From NCBI GenBank assembly GCA_002729595.1, contig PBYL01000086.1:43093-107092 (forward strand): 64,000 nucleotides of DNA. The letters are read 5' to 3'. The DNA comes from Thalassovita sp. GTDB lineage: Bacteria; Bacteroidota; Bacteroidia; Cytophagales; Flammeovirgaceae. Below, one piece after another: positions 26,314-35,169 of this stretch. The position numbers and the translations under genes were made by a program. The stretch's first letter is position 1. Each line of letters opens with the position of its first letter. The notes beneath the pieces were generated by a model. That model was given only the letters and a program-made list of their open reading frames with translations. It did not search any database and was not told where the DNA came from.

Positions 26314-26947
26314 AAAGCAACGGTCTGAAAGTATAAAACAACAATTTGAAAGTTAAATACAACTTCTTGAAAGTGTATAGCAACAAAGTGAAATTCCTAA
26401 AACAACAATTTGAAAGTGTATAGCAACTAAATGGAAGTTTGGCTTGTAAAAGCAACTAATTGAAAGTTCGAGAGCCAATAAGTATCTCCAAAGGGATTTT
26501 TCTGATATAAAAAGCAACATTTTGGAAGTTGACTTATCCTATTCCTTAAATGATATACTTTAAAAGCAACAAATTGAAAGCTTATTTACTGTCTACACAT
26601 ATAAAAAGCAACACTTTGAAAGTGATTTGTAGATATTGTTAAATAGATAGCACTTTAAAAAGCAACTAAATGGAAGCTAAATGATTACTTTTCTCTTAAA
26701 AGCAACAGATTGAAAGTATTTAACAATGCATAAACTGACATATGAAGCTAATTTGACTTTCATTTAGTTGTTTTATCAAAGAAAATGTCTGTCCCTTAGA
26801 GAAGAATATTAAGAAAATAGAGTTGATTGAGCCGTTTTTGAAAAAATGTTGCTTTTAAATCATTGAAATTAGAGCTAATAGCCAATAATTAATTCTAAAA
26901 ACAACATTTTGAAAGTAAAAAACGCTTAAAAGCAACATCTTGAAAGT
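26314..26947. repeat. Iteron array of the plasmid replication origin
   Basis: The 19-bp consensus is AAAGCAACANNTTGAAAGT. Fourteen direct copies start at 26314, 26335, 26356, 26377, 26399, 26420, 26449, 26511, 26563, 26605, 26659, 26699, 26898 and 26929. One full inverted copy spans 26756-26774. The first six starts are 21 or 22 bp apart, two helical turns. Several later gaps (62, 52, 42, 31 bp) are also near whole turns. The copies at 26377 and 26659 are the weakest. The array directly precedes a Rep_3 initiator gene, as in other iteron plasmids, so it is the origin (oriV) and the site that limits copy number. Confidence 0.93.
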
Positions 26948-26972
26948 GAAATTTGTATCTATGTTGCTTTTA
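26927..26972. promoter_or_regulatory. Inverted iteron repeat, likely Rep autorepression operator
   Basis: TAAAAGCAACAT (26927-26938) and ATGTTGCTTTTA (26961-26972) form a perfect 12-bp inverted repeat with a 22-bp spacer just upstream of the rep start. The same inverted 12-mer occurs at 26846-26857. In Rep_3 plasmids, Rep dimers bind inverted half-iterons at their own promoter, while monomers bind the direct iterons. Confidence 0.7.
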
Positions 26973-27030
26973 CATGTTGCATTTACAAATCCAGCCTTTT
27001 ACTTTGATGATCGATAACTCTCATTTCATC

Positions 27031-28374
27031 ATGACAAACGAAATAGTGACAATTCCTGGGAATAGAAAGCTGATTGTAAAAAGTAATTACTTGGTAAATG
27101 CTGAATACAATCTTTCTCCAATAGAGATGAAAATTATTTATCTGATGGCTATGCAGGTGAAAAAAGGAGATGAAGACTTTAAGACATACAGGATGCGCAT
27201 TAGAGACTTTCAGGATATTGTAGGGGTAGATTCAGATGCACTCTATGTGCGAATGGAAGAGATCGTACAAAGGTTGATGAAGCGAATTGTGAGAGTTCGA
27301 CATGATAATGGTGATTTGGATCAGTTCCCGTTTTTAGCAAGAGCGAGTCACAAAAATAAGAAGGGGATTATTGAACTGAAATTTGCTCCAGACCTTAAAC
27401 CGCATCTGATTGATTTAAAAGAGAGATTTACGAGTTTTTACGATTACAATGTGCTTTCACTTAAAAGTACTCATTCTATGAGGATTTATGAGTTGCTAAA
27501 GCAGTATGAGAAAATAGGGTATAGGGTTGAAAAAGTTGCTAGGATAAAACAGATGTTAGGCATTGAAACCAAATACCGCAGCTACAATTATTTTAAAAAG
27601 AGGGTAATCGAACAAGCTCAAAAAGACTTAACAAACCATTGCGATATATCTTTTGCATTTTCTGAAATAAAAGAAGGGCGAAAAGTCGATAGTATCAAGT
27701 TTGTAATTAAGCGTCAGAAGAAAATTGAATTTTTCAATAATAGACATTGGAATCCAGATGAAGAGCATGAAGCTTTGGTTTCTCAAATGATTGAGATTGG
27801 AATTACTGAAAAAGAAGCGGCTGCTTTTGTGAGAGAATACAGTAAAGCAGAGTTAGAAGAGAAAATCCAATACACAAAAGATCGGTTTAAAGAGGGGAAA
27901 ATCAGAAATCCAGGAGCTTACCTAAAAACCTTAATTATTGATGAGGTTGAAGTAGTTTCTCCGATTGAAAAAGAGTTGGCAGAAAGTGAACTAGAAAAGA
28001 AGACCAAGCAAGAAGAAATAAAAAGACAAAGAGAAAGAGAAAAGGTATTATTAGAGCAATTTACAGCAGAGTATGATGCTTTTAGAGAAAACCTTACAAA
28101 TAATCTTGTTGAAAATGCAAATGAGCAAGACTGGAAGGATTTTATCAGTTATGCAAAGAAGAACTCATATGTACGTAGTAGACTCTTTAAAAACGGCGAA
28201 ATTGACTTAAAAAATAAGGATACTCATTTTTGGTTTAGGGTGTTTATTGCAGATGAAAGATTGCCAGAGAGAGATCAAGATTTTATGGAGTGGGTTGCCA
28301 AACAAAAAGGGTATTATTTACAAGGAGAAGATGGTAATTTCAGAATCACCGGAAAGCAAAGTAGCTTGTTTTAA
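27031..28374 (+). CDS. Rep_3-family plasmid replication initiator
   Basis: The longest frame opens at a TTG at 26953, inside the operator. ATG codons at 27007 and 27031 are better. I prefer 27031 (MTNEIVTIPGNRK), giving 447 residues. The Rep_3 fold covers about 1-230: a first winged helix with NYLVNAEYNLSPIEMKIIYL and YRMRIRDFQDIVGVDS, and a second with SLKSTHSMRIYELLKQY and YNYFKKRVIEQAQKDL. It binds the iterons upstream and opens the origin. A C-terminal extension of roughly 200 residues, partly coiled coil (KRQREREKVLLEQF), makes it longer than typical RepE/RepA proteins of 230-330 residues. It is followed by an unrelated small gene. Confidence 0.93.
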   Translation: MTNEIVTIPGNRKLIVKSNYLVNAEYNLSPIEMKIIYLMAMQVKKGDEDFKTYRMRIRDFQDIVGVDSDALYVRMEEIVQRLMKRIVRVRHDNGDLDQFPFLARASHKNKKGIIELKFAPDLKPHLIDLKERFTSFYDYNVLSLKSTHSMRIYELLKQYEKIGYRVEKVARIKQMLGIETKYRSYNYFKKRVIEQAQKDLTNHCDISFAFSEIKEGRKVDSIKFVIKRQKKIEFFNNRHWNPDEEHEALVSQMIEIGITEKEAAAFVREYSKAELEEKIQYTKDRFKEGKIRNPGAYLKTLIIDEVEVVSPIEKELAESELEKKTKQEEIKRQREREKVLLEQFTAEYDAFRENLTNNLVENANEQDWKDFISYAKKNSYVRSRLFKNGEIDLKNKDTHFWFRVFIADERLPERDQDFMEWVAKQKGYYLQGEDGNFRITGKQSSLF

Positions 28375-28521
28375 AAAGGGATTTGGTTCCCGATTTGAGA
28401 ATTAGTCTAGAAAATGGAATTTTTCTTAAATATGTAAAATGCTGATATTCAATATCTTAAAAATATGAGTTGATTTGGTATAAATGTAGTAATTCGGTTA
28501 GCAGAGCTAACACTAATTACT

Positions 28522-28872
28522 ATGACTTACCTAAAATACTACCTAGCTACAATTATTGTAGTTTTTTCTTTAGTTGCTTCTACTGCATTTGCAGGAGATC
28601 ATCACATTAAAACTTCAGAGAAAGTTAAAGCAACATTAAAAGTAAAGGGCATTACACTAGAAGAGATCGGTGACGATTTGTATATGCTAAAAGGAGAAAC
28701 CCCCATCATTATTTTTGATAAAGAAGCCCAATATGTAATGGAGTTGGTTGCCGAAAACCATTTGATAATAGAATCGGAGCTATCTTATGCTGAAGTAGTA
28801 TTTGGTAGTGAGAATGTATATGTGTCTTTTTACGATAAGCAGAAAGAAAAAGTGAAAAAGGTAATATTTTAA
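28522..28872 (+). CDS. Small secreted protein, unknown function
   Basis: A 116-residue protein with a signal peptide (cleavage near STAFA, residue 24). The mature part is charged and alternates short strands: KVKATLKVKGITLEEIGDD, LYMLKGETPIIIF and VVFGSENVYVSFYDK. I recognise no family. It has no lipobox, so it should be periplasmic or released. The stop codon nearly touches the stop of the convergent membrane-protein gene, with a 7-bp hairpin across the junction. Confidence 0.7.
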   Translation: MTYLKYYLATIIVVFSLVASTAFAGDHHIKTSEKVKATLKVKGITLEEIGDDLYMLKGETPIIIFDKEAQYVMELVAENHLIIESELSYAEVVFGSENVYVSFYDKQKEKVKKVIF

Positions 28873-28879
28873 ATTACCT
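28859..28879. terminator. Weak hairpin across convergent stops
   Basis: AGGTAAT (28859-28865) and ATTACCT (28873-28879) pair around a 7-nt loop at the junction of two convergent genes. No T-run follows, so termination strength is doubtful. Confidence 0.3.
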
Positions 28880-29851
28880 ATTAAAGTAATCATTTAAGTT
28901 AGTCTTCGCAGTAAAATACTTTCTAACAATTAGAAAAACAGGAACAGGCGCAAAGAAAGGTACTAAAACACTTCCAAATACAATAGTAATTAATAGACCA
29001 TTTCCAACCGAGTTTGATGCGGGTTCATAGCTCGCATACTTGTTCAAGATTGTAAAAATGAGTCCAAGTGTGATAAACGCAATTAAAAGTAATAAAATGA
29101 GCCAATGCTCTGGATGGAAGAAATAATAAAGCCCCAAGACAGGAAGATTGAAAACCCAGTAATTTTTTAGGTGTGTCAGTATTTTTTTTGTGAGAAACTG
29201 ATTAATTGTTCCCTCATGTAATAGGAGTACCTCAAGAGATTCGTATTCCTGATAAAAAGAAGCAAGAGACAACGAGATATACCAAACAAACAGTAAGCTG
29301 ATAAATGGTACAAAAACCAGCGTTGCAGCCATAATAAAGATAAACAGCAATACTAAATAAGACTGTCTTAGTCCAGAAATCCATTCGAATTCGTAGTATT
29401 TAAGAAAGGGTAATTGCTGTACATGAGCTTTCCTCTCTGTATTAAGTTTTTTACCTATTAAAGTAATTATTATTATACCAGCTAATAAGATTAAAGTAGC
29501 TATATATTTCCCATTCAGTAAAAGATAAATAGAGATGGGAGAACTAAGCAAAATATACTCTGATAACATCATGTATAGAGCATATTTACTTATCATGTTA
29601 AGTATAAAATCATCTTTACGAGAAAGATGTACAGAACTCAAAGTGAACAAACAAAGTCCTGCATAGAGATAGGATGCATTATCAGTTAAATCAGGACGAA
29701 AAATATTTACACAGGCAACAAAACATATAATTAACAAAATAATAGAATAAAGTAACCCTAATTGCTTTAAGATTCGAAAAGCTTGGAGTAGCCTTATTTT
29801 AAGCAAATTCAATGTGATTTGACCCGTTTCCTGTAAAAAATTCATAAACAT
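28874..29851 (-). CDS. Multi-pass membrane protein, unknown function
   Basis: A 325-residue protein with about nine or ten hydrophobic segments, for example LLYSIILLIICFVACVNIF (33-51), LILLAGIIIITLIG and LVLLFIFIMAATLVFVPF. Short charged loops include KKLNTERKAHVQQLPFLKYYEFEW. The closing region is FFAPVPVFLIVRKYFTAK. No ATPase, FtsX or transporter signature was seen. The layout, with a large cytosolic loop after the first half, recalls permease-type subunits but is not diagnostic. It is transcribed away from the ECF sigma gene and is probably monocistronic. Confidence 0.7.
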   Translation of the reverse strand: MFMNFLQETGQITLNLLKIRLLQAFRILKQLGLLYSIILLIICFVACVNIFRPDLTDNASYLYAGLCLFTLSSVHLSRKDDFILNMISKYALYMMLSEYILLSSPISIYLLLNGKYIATLILLAGIIIITLIGKKLNTERKAHVQQLPFLKYYEFEWISGLRQSYLVLLFIFIMAATLVFVPFISLLFVWYISLSLASFYQEYESLEVLLLHEGTINQFLTKKILTHLKNYWVFNLPVLGLYYFFHPEHWLILLLLIAFITLGLIFTILNKYASYEPASNSVGNGLLITIVFGSVLVPFFAPVPVFLIVRKYFTAKTNLNDYFNR

Positions 29852-29974
29852 CAGGTAGTTTTTCCAAATATAGTTTAGAAAACTTAATAGGATTTAATTC
29901 TAAATTTTTTAACTTGTGTATTGAAATCTGATAGTTTCAGTTTTCAGGTAATACTAACTGAAACACGCATAAAT

Positions 29975-30499
29975 ATGAGAAATGAAAAACTACTACTAAA
30001 AAAGGAGTCTGTAGAAACACAGACTTTTAAAAAATGTTTTCAGCAGTTTTACCCAATTATGCTGCGAAAATCATTACAATTACTTAAGATTCCCGAATTA
30101 GCAGAAGATGCAGTTCAGGAAGTTTTTATTAATCTCTGGAAGTCACAAAAACAACTAGAAGAGATTAACTCACTTGAAGCTTACCTTTTTAAATGTTTAA
30201 AGAACAGATGTTTAAACATGCTGAGAAGTAGAAAAAGAGATATTCTCAGACACATGGAAAAGCAACAAGTATCTCCAGTTGTATCTGAATCAACAGAAGA
30301 AACAGTAATCTTTAACGAATCTTTAAGCAGGCTAGAAGAGTCAATTAACTCATTACCACCTGTTAGAAAGAAAGTGTTAAAATTGAAGCTTGAAGGCGTA
30401 ACCAATCAGGATATTGCCAAACAGTTTAATATTTCTGAAAATACTGTAAAAGTCCATTACAACAGGGCTAACAAGTTTGTAAGAAGCAGTATTGAGTAA
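29975..30499 (+). CDS. ECF sigma-70 factor of the SusCD system
   Basis: The frame opens at a TTG (29921). The ATG at 29975 gives MRNEKLLLKK and 174 residues. Region 2 reads FQQFYPIMLRKSLQLLK and LAEDAVQEVFINLWKS. Region 4 reads INSLPPVRKKVLKLKLEGV and NQDIAKQFNISENTVKVHY, a helix-turn-helix. It lies 103 bp upstream of a FecR gene, then an STN-SusC and a SusD, the standard Bacteroidota arrangement. It should be released by FecR when the SusC receptor signals, and then transcribe the susCD genes. It lacks the hydrophobic tail seen in the other sigma of this window. Confidence 0.94.
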   Translation: MRNEKLLLKKESVETQTFKKCFQQFYPIMLRKSLQLLKIPELAEDAVQEVFINLWKSQKQLEEINSLEAYLFKCLKNRCLNMLRSRKRDILRHMEKQQVSPVVSESTEETVIFNESLSRLEESINSLPPVRKKVLKLKLEGVTNQDIAKQFNISENTVKVHYNRANKFVRSSIE

Positions 30500-30602
30500 T
30501 CTAAATTCATTTTGAAAAAAGATTTTTAACTTATTTTTATAAGCGAGTAATACTAAGCATTATTTGTGGTGTCATCATTACACATAAGCACAAAAATGTG
30601 TA

Positions 30603-31634
30603 ATGATGAAAAGACCTGAAAAAGATAAAATACTGCGCTATTTTGCCGATGAGGCTTCTATAACAGAAGCTGATGAGGTAATCTCTTGGCTAAACACCAA
30701 AGAGGGTGCGGCTTATCTAGAAAGTTCTTTTTTTCAAAATGATGAAGAAGATACTTCTGTTTCTAGTCATTTCTTTACAGAAAATGCATTTCATGAACTA
30801 GATCGTAGAATCCAGAAAGAAGAAGAGAAAGAAGCAATAAACAATGAACTGAAAAAGAGGAATAAACGCCAATCTTTTTTAATCGCAGCTTCATTAGTAT
30901 TAATTGTTACTTTTATATCGCTGTACACCTACAAGCTTGAACAGAGTAAAATTAAAAATGAGATTGTACCAGTAAAGTTTGAGGTAAGAGAAAACCCTAA
31001 AGGGCAAAAATCTACGCTTTTATTACCAGATGGCACCGAGATAAAGTTAAATGTTGAAAGTAGACTGGCTTTTGAAGAAGGTTTTAAAGGCAACGAAAGG
31101 AAAGTTTATTTGAATGGAGAAGCCTTTTTTAACATAGCAGAAGACAAAACAAGGCCTTTTATAGTTTATGTGAACGATTCTATTGAAGTAAAAGCTTTAG
31201 GTACTTCATTTAATATAAAGGCATTTCAAGATGAGAGTAACATTAACATCGCACTAACCACCGGTAAGGTACAAATAACCAACCGCTTTGAGAAAAAAGT
31301 GCAACAGGATGTAGGAGCCTATTATCTTATACCTGGAGAAGCTTACTCTTTTAATACAGAAACTGGAATTTCAAGCAGCTCAACATTTGATATGCGAAAG
31401 GTAATAGCCTGGAAAGATGGCTATTTGATTTTTAACGATACTCCATTTGAAGAGTCTAAACGAATGTTAGAAAGGTGGTATGGTGTAGAAATCGAAACCA
31501 AGTCGAAATATCGAAAAATTACTCCATTTACAGGTGAATTTCATAACGAATCATTAAAGAACATACTCGATAATATGAGTATGGCCTGTAAATTCAACTA
31601 TAGTATCTCTGGAAAAAAAATCCTCATTTTTTAA
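30603..31634 (+). CDS. FecR-family anti-sigma factor of the SusCD system
   Basis: A 343-residue single-pass protein. The cytosolic part (1-95) includes LRYFADEASITEADEVISWL and a charged helix EEEKEAINNELKKRNKR. The transmembrane segment is about 96-115 (FLIAASLVLIVTFISLYTY). The periplasmic FecR domain follows with TLLLPDGTEIKLNVESRLAF and VKALGTSFNIKAF. The DUF4974-like end has YLIFNDTPFEESKRMLERWYG. It should sequester the sigma encoded upstream and relay the signal from the STN domain of the SusC encoded downstream. Two ATG codons in a row (30603 and 30606) both suit as start. Confidence 0.94.
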   Translation: MMKRPEKDKILRYFADEASITEADEVISWLNTKEGAAYLESSFFQNDEEDTSVSSHFFTENAFHELDRRIQKEEEKEAINNELKKRNKRQSFLIAASLVLIVTFISLYTYKLEQSKIKNEIVPVKFEVRENPKGQKSTLLLPDGTEIKLNVESRLAFEEGFKGNERKVYLNGEAFFNIAEDKTRPFIVYVNDSIEVKALGTSFNIKAFQDESNINIALTTGKVQITNRFEKKVQQDVGAYYLIPGEAYSFNTETGISSSSTFDMRKVIAWKDGYLIFNDTPFEESKRMLERWYGVEIETKSKYRKITPFTGEFHNESLKNILDNMSMACKFNYSISGKKILIF

Positions 31635-31708
31635 CTAAAACAAGCGTAAATATGAAATTGAAAACTTACGACTCAGGATAAAAATCTCTTTTTATATGCA
31701 AGGTGCCG

Positions 31709-31786
31709 GCATACAGGCAACAAAATAAACCCGGTCAGGGCAAATCGCTTGGGGGAGCGCACACATGACCGGGCTAGTATGCTTTT
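31709..31786 (+). promoter_or_regulatory. Structured leader between FecR and SusC genes
   Basis: Three nested helices can be drawn. GCATAC (31709-31714) pairs with GTATGC (31777-31782). CCCGGTCA (31730-31737) pairs with TGACCGGG (31766-31773). CGCT (31746-31749) pairs with AGCG (31756-31759) around TGGGGG. A TTTTT run follows the outer stem. The element is GC-rich in an AT-rich region and lies 33 bp before the preferred SusC start. It could be an attenuator or a stabilising mRNA structure. Confidence 0.55.
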
Positions 31787-31818
31787 TATCATTTTTAAAA
31801 ACAAAAGCACTTAAAAAT

Positions 31819-34800
31819 ATGAAAAAAGAAACTATACACCTAATTAAAATGCTATCAAAAAGGGCATTATATGGTTTTATCATCCAATGTATCTTTTATG
31901 GGTTCATAATGGCAGACCCAGGAAGTGCGCAAAGTATAAAGGATGTATACCTCACACTTAACTTAAAAGATGCTACACTCAAGCAGACTTTTAAAGCCAT
32001 TGAGAATAGAACAGATTTTCGGTTTTCTTATGCAAGAAAGAATTTAGATAACAACATAAAAATCACGAATGCTTTCGAAGGAAAATCTTTAGAAACTGTT
32101 TTAATTGAATTATCTAAAACTGCAAATCTCAAATTCAAGAGAATTAACAATAATATTGTTGTCGATAACAAAGAAGACAATGAAAAAGTAGTTGAAGAAG
32201 TTGACTTAGATTTTGTACAACAGCAAGTAAGTATAAGTGGTGTTGTGTATGCAGGAACTGATAATGAACCGCTACCCGGAGTAAGTATTATCTTAAAAGG
32301 CACTGCAACAGGTACAACAACCGATTTAAATGGTAAGTTTAGCATGGAAGCATCACAAGAAGATGTGTTGGTTTTTAGCTATATCGGTTATGTATCTCAA
32401 GAAGTTACTGTAGGAACAAAAACTAATTTTAATATAACATTAGCAGAAGATTTAGAGCAACTAGAAGAAGTAATTGTAGTAGGTTATGGTACGCAAGAGA
32501 AAAGAGATGTAACTGCTGCAATTGGTTCTGTATCTGCTAAAGAAATTTCTGAATTGCCAGTGTCAAATGCTGTATCTGCTATGCAAGGTAGAGTAGCTGG
32601 TGTAGATATTACTCCGCAAGGTGGTAGACCAGGTCAAAATGCTACTATTAGAATTCGTGGTCGCCGTTCAATCAATGCATCAAATGATCCATTGTATGTA
32701 GTAGATGGTATTCCACTATCAGGAAGTATTTTCGATTTTAACCAACAAAATATAGAGTCTATAGAAGTACTGAAAGATGCAGCAGCAACAGCTATTTATG
32801 GTTCAAGAGGTGCAAATGGTGTAATTCTAATTACAACAAAAAGAGGTAAAGCAGGAACGATCAATGTTTCTTACGATGGCTACTATGGTGTATCTAAAGT
32901 GATAAACATGGTGGATATGATGAACGGTGAGGAGTTTGCTGCTATGAAGAGAGAATCTAGAAGAAAAGATCCTGAAACTGGCATTGTAAGTTGGAATGGC
33001 ATCATCCCTTCAGATGAAGAAGTATTTGAAGATCCGGTAGAATTAAAATCAATTGCTGAAGGTAGATCTACAGATTACCAAGACCTTATTTTCTCACAAG
33101 GTTCACAAAATAGCCATCAAGTGAGTGTTTCTGGTGGTAGCGAAAATACTACGTATTCTATTGCTGGTGGATATTTTAAAGAAGAAGGTATCATTAAAAC
33201 AATGGATTTTACTAGATACACTTTAAGTGTTAATGTAGATCAAAAAATCGGAGATAGAATTAGAATAGGTACTTCTACGATGCTTTCAAGATCAATACAA
33301 AACTGGGCAAGTAACCCTGTAGGTGAAGCTTTAGCAAACAACCCATTAGGTGTACCATATGATGATGAAGGCAATTTACTTTTCTTACCAATTGTAGATG
33401 GTATTAGAACAAACCCATTAGCAGAGATTGTAGATGGTGCTTATTTAGATGAAAGAAAATTCAATAGAATCTTTGCTTCAATCTATGGTGAATTAAAACT
33501 TACAGACGATTTAAAATATCGTGTAAACTTTGGTCCAGATATTAGAACAAGAAGAGGAGGTTTATTTCAAGCAAGTATGACAAATGCCAGAAGAGGGGCA
33601 GCGCCAAATGCAGGTCAAGAGTATAGAGAAGAATTTGCTTATACTTTAGAAAACATCTTAACTTATAATAAGCAGCTAGGTGTAAATCATGAGTTTGGTG
33701 TTACTTTACTTCAAAGTATTCAGGAGTCTAGAGAAGAGAATTTAGGTGTATTTGTAACAGGTTTACCATATGAGTCTCAAGAGTTTTACAATATAGGAAG
33801 TGCAGAAGAACCAACAGGTTTTAGTAGTAACTTAATTGAGTGGAGTTTGGCTTCTTATATGGGGCGTTTAAACTACAGCTTTAAAGATAAATACCTATTC
33901 CAGTTTACATTAAGAGCTGACGGTTCTTCTCGTTTAGCAGATGAAAATAAATGGTCTTATTTCCCAGGTGTTTCATTAGGATGGAGAGTAATTGAAGAAC
34001 CTTTTATGGCTGGTCAAACATTCTTCGACGAGTTAAAACTTAGAGCAAGTTATGGTCAAGTAGGTAATACTTCTATCGATCCATACAGAACACAAGGTAG
34101 ATTGGCAAACACAACTTATGTATTTGGCGATTCTCCAGCATTTGGCTATAGATTGAATGAGATCCCGAATGATCAACTTGGTTGGGAAAAAACTTCAACT
34201 ACAGACGTAGGTCTTGATTTTGGATTATTAGGTGGTAGAATTTCAGGTTCTATGGACTTCTATGTGGCGAATACTACAGACCTTCTTTTAGAATTCCAGT
34301 TACCTTATACTTCTGGATATAACAACGTACTTCAAAATGTTGGAGCTACTAGAAATACAGGTTTCGAATTAACACTTTCTACAGTAAACTTCGATTCTCC
34401 AAGTGGTTTCCGTTGGACTACAGATATAAACTGGTTTACCAATAAAGAAGAAATCGTAGAGCTTTACAATGGTGCAGTTGATGATCCAGGTAACAACTGG
34501 TTTATTGGAGAACCACTAAATGTTTTCTACGATTACCAAAAAGTAGGAATCTGGCAAGCAAACGAAGAAGCAGAAGCAGCTGCGTTTGATAACTCAGAAC
34601 CAGGTTACATTAAAGTTGCAGATTTAAGTGGCCCAGAAGGTGTACCAGATGGTAAAGCTGGTCCAGAAGATCGTACAATTATTGGTACAGATGTACCAGA
34701 TTGGTCTGGTGGTATCACTAACCGTTTTGAGTACAAAGGTTTTGATCTATCATTCTTCTTCTTCGCACGTTGGGGACAAACAATCAGAAGCCGTTTCCAC

Positions 34801-35163
34801 GACAGCAATAACTCATTGTTTGCGAGATATAATAACTTGGATGTAGACTACTGGACAATCGATAATCCAACTAATGAGTATCCAAGACCAAATCAAAATC
34901 AAGAAAGCCCAAGATATGTATCTACGCTTAGATACTTCGATGGTAGCTTTATTAAGCTGAGAAATGTCAACATCGGTTATAATTTCCCTAGCACAATTAC
35001 TAACAAGCTTAAAATGAAATCATTGAGAGTATACGCATCAGCTCAGACTCCTTGGTATTATGCCAAATACGAGTCTTTCGATCCTGAAACTGATGGAGAT
35101 GTTACATCAAGTGATGTGCCTTCTAACAAATTATTCTTAATGGGTATAAATGTAAATTTCTAA
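31819..35163 (+). CDS. SusC/RagA-family transporter with STN signalling domain
   Basis: The frame opens upstream at 31765 inside the leader hairpin. The ATG at 31819 gives MKKETIHLIK and 1114 residues with a plausible signal peptide ending near GSAQS. An STN domain (about 45-110, LNLKDATLKQTFKAIENRT) is followed by a carboxypeptidase-regulatory-like domain (ISGVVYAGTDNEPLPGVS). Then come the linker EEVIVVGYGTQ, a plug with MQGRVAGVD, LYVVDGIPL and IEVLKDAAATAIYGSRG, and a barrel ending INVNF. STN links substrate binding to the FecR/ECF pair encoded upstream. SusD starts 6 bp after the stop. The nutrient is unknown, and no glycoside hydrolase lies nearby. Confidence 0.95.
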   Translation: MKKETIHLIKMLSKRALYGFIIQCIFYGFIMADPGSAQSIKDVYLTLNLKDATLKQTFKAIENRTDFRFSYARKNLDNNIKITNAFEGKSLETVLIELSKTANLKFKRINNNIVVDNKEDNEKVVEEVDLDFVQQQVSISGVVYAGTDNEPLPGVSIILKGTATGTTTDLNGKFSMEASQEDVLVFSYIGYVSQEVTVGTKTNFNITLAEDLEQLEEVIVVGYGTQEKRDVTAAIGSVSAKEISELPVSNAVSAMQGRVAGVDITPQGGRPGQNATIRIRGRRSINASNDPLYVVDGIPLSGSIFDFNQQNIESIEVLKDAAATAIYGSRGANGVILITTKRGKAGTINVSYDGYYGVSKVINMVDMMNGEEFAAMKRESRRKDPETGIVSWNGIIPSDEEVFEDPVELKSIAEGRSTDYQDLIFSQGSQNSHQVSVSGGSENTTYSIAGGYFKEEGIIKTMDFTRYTLSVNVDQKIGDRIRIGTSTMLSRSIQNWASNPVGEALANNPLGVPYDDEGNLLFLPIVDGIRTNPLAEIVDGAYLDERKFNRIFASIYGELKLTDDLKYRVNFGPDIRTRRGGLFQASMTNARRGAAPNAGQEYREEFAYTLENILTYNKQLGVNHEFGVTLLQSIQESREENLGVFVTGLPYESQEFYNIGSAEEPTGFSSNLIEWSLASYMGRLNYSFKDKYLFQFTLRADGSSRLADENKWSYFPGVSLGWRVIEEPFMAGQTFFDELKLRASYGQVGNTSIDPYRTQGRLANTTYVFGDSPAFGYRLNEIPNDQLGWEKTSTTDVGLDFGLLGGRISGSMDFYVANTTDLLLEFQLPYTSGYNNVLQNVGATRNTGFELTLSTVNFDSPSGFRWTTDINWFTNKEEIVELYNGAVDDPGNNWFIGEPLNVFYDYQKVGIWQANEEAEAAAFDNSEPGYIKVADLSGPEGVPDGKAGPEDRTIIGTDVPDWSGGITNRFEYKGFDLSFFFFARWGQTIRSRFHDSNNSLFARYNNLDVDYWTIDNPTNEYPRPNQNQESPRYVSTLRYFDGSFIKLRNVNIGYNFPSTITNKLKMKSLRVYASAQTPWYYAKYESFDPETDGDVTSSDVPSNKLFLMGINVNF

Positions 35164-35169
35164 AATGTT

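Noticed and set aside
26314..26947. Regular short repeats that could suggest a CRISPR array
   Set aside because: Units are 19 bp, gaps range from 2 to over 40 bp, one copy is inverted, no cas genes are near, and a Rep_3 gene follows directly. These are iterons.
28627..28643. AAAGCAACATTAAAAGT in the small secreted protein gene
   Set aside because: It matches only the left half of the iteron and lacks two bases in the middle, so the spacing of the halves is wrong.
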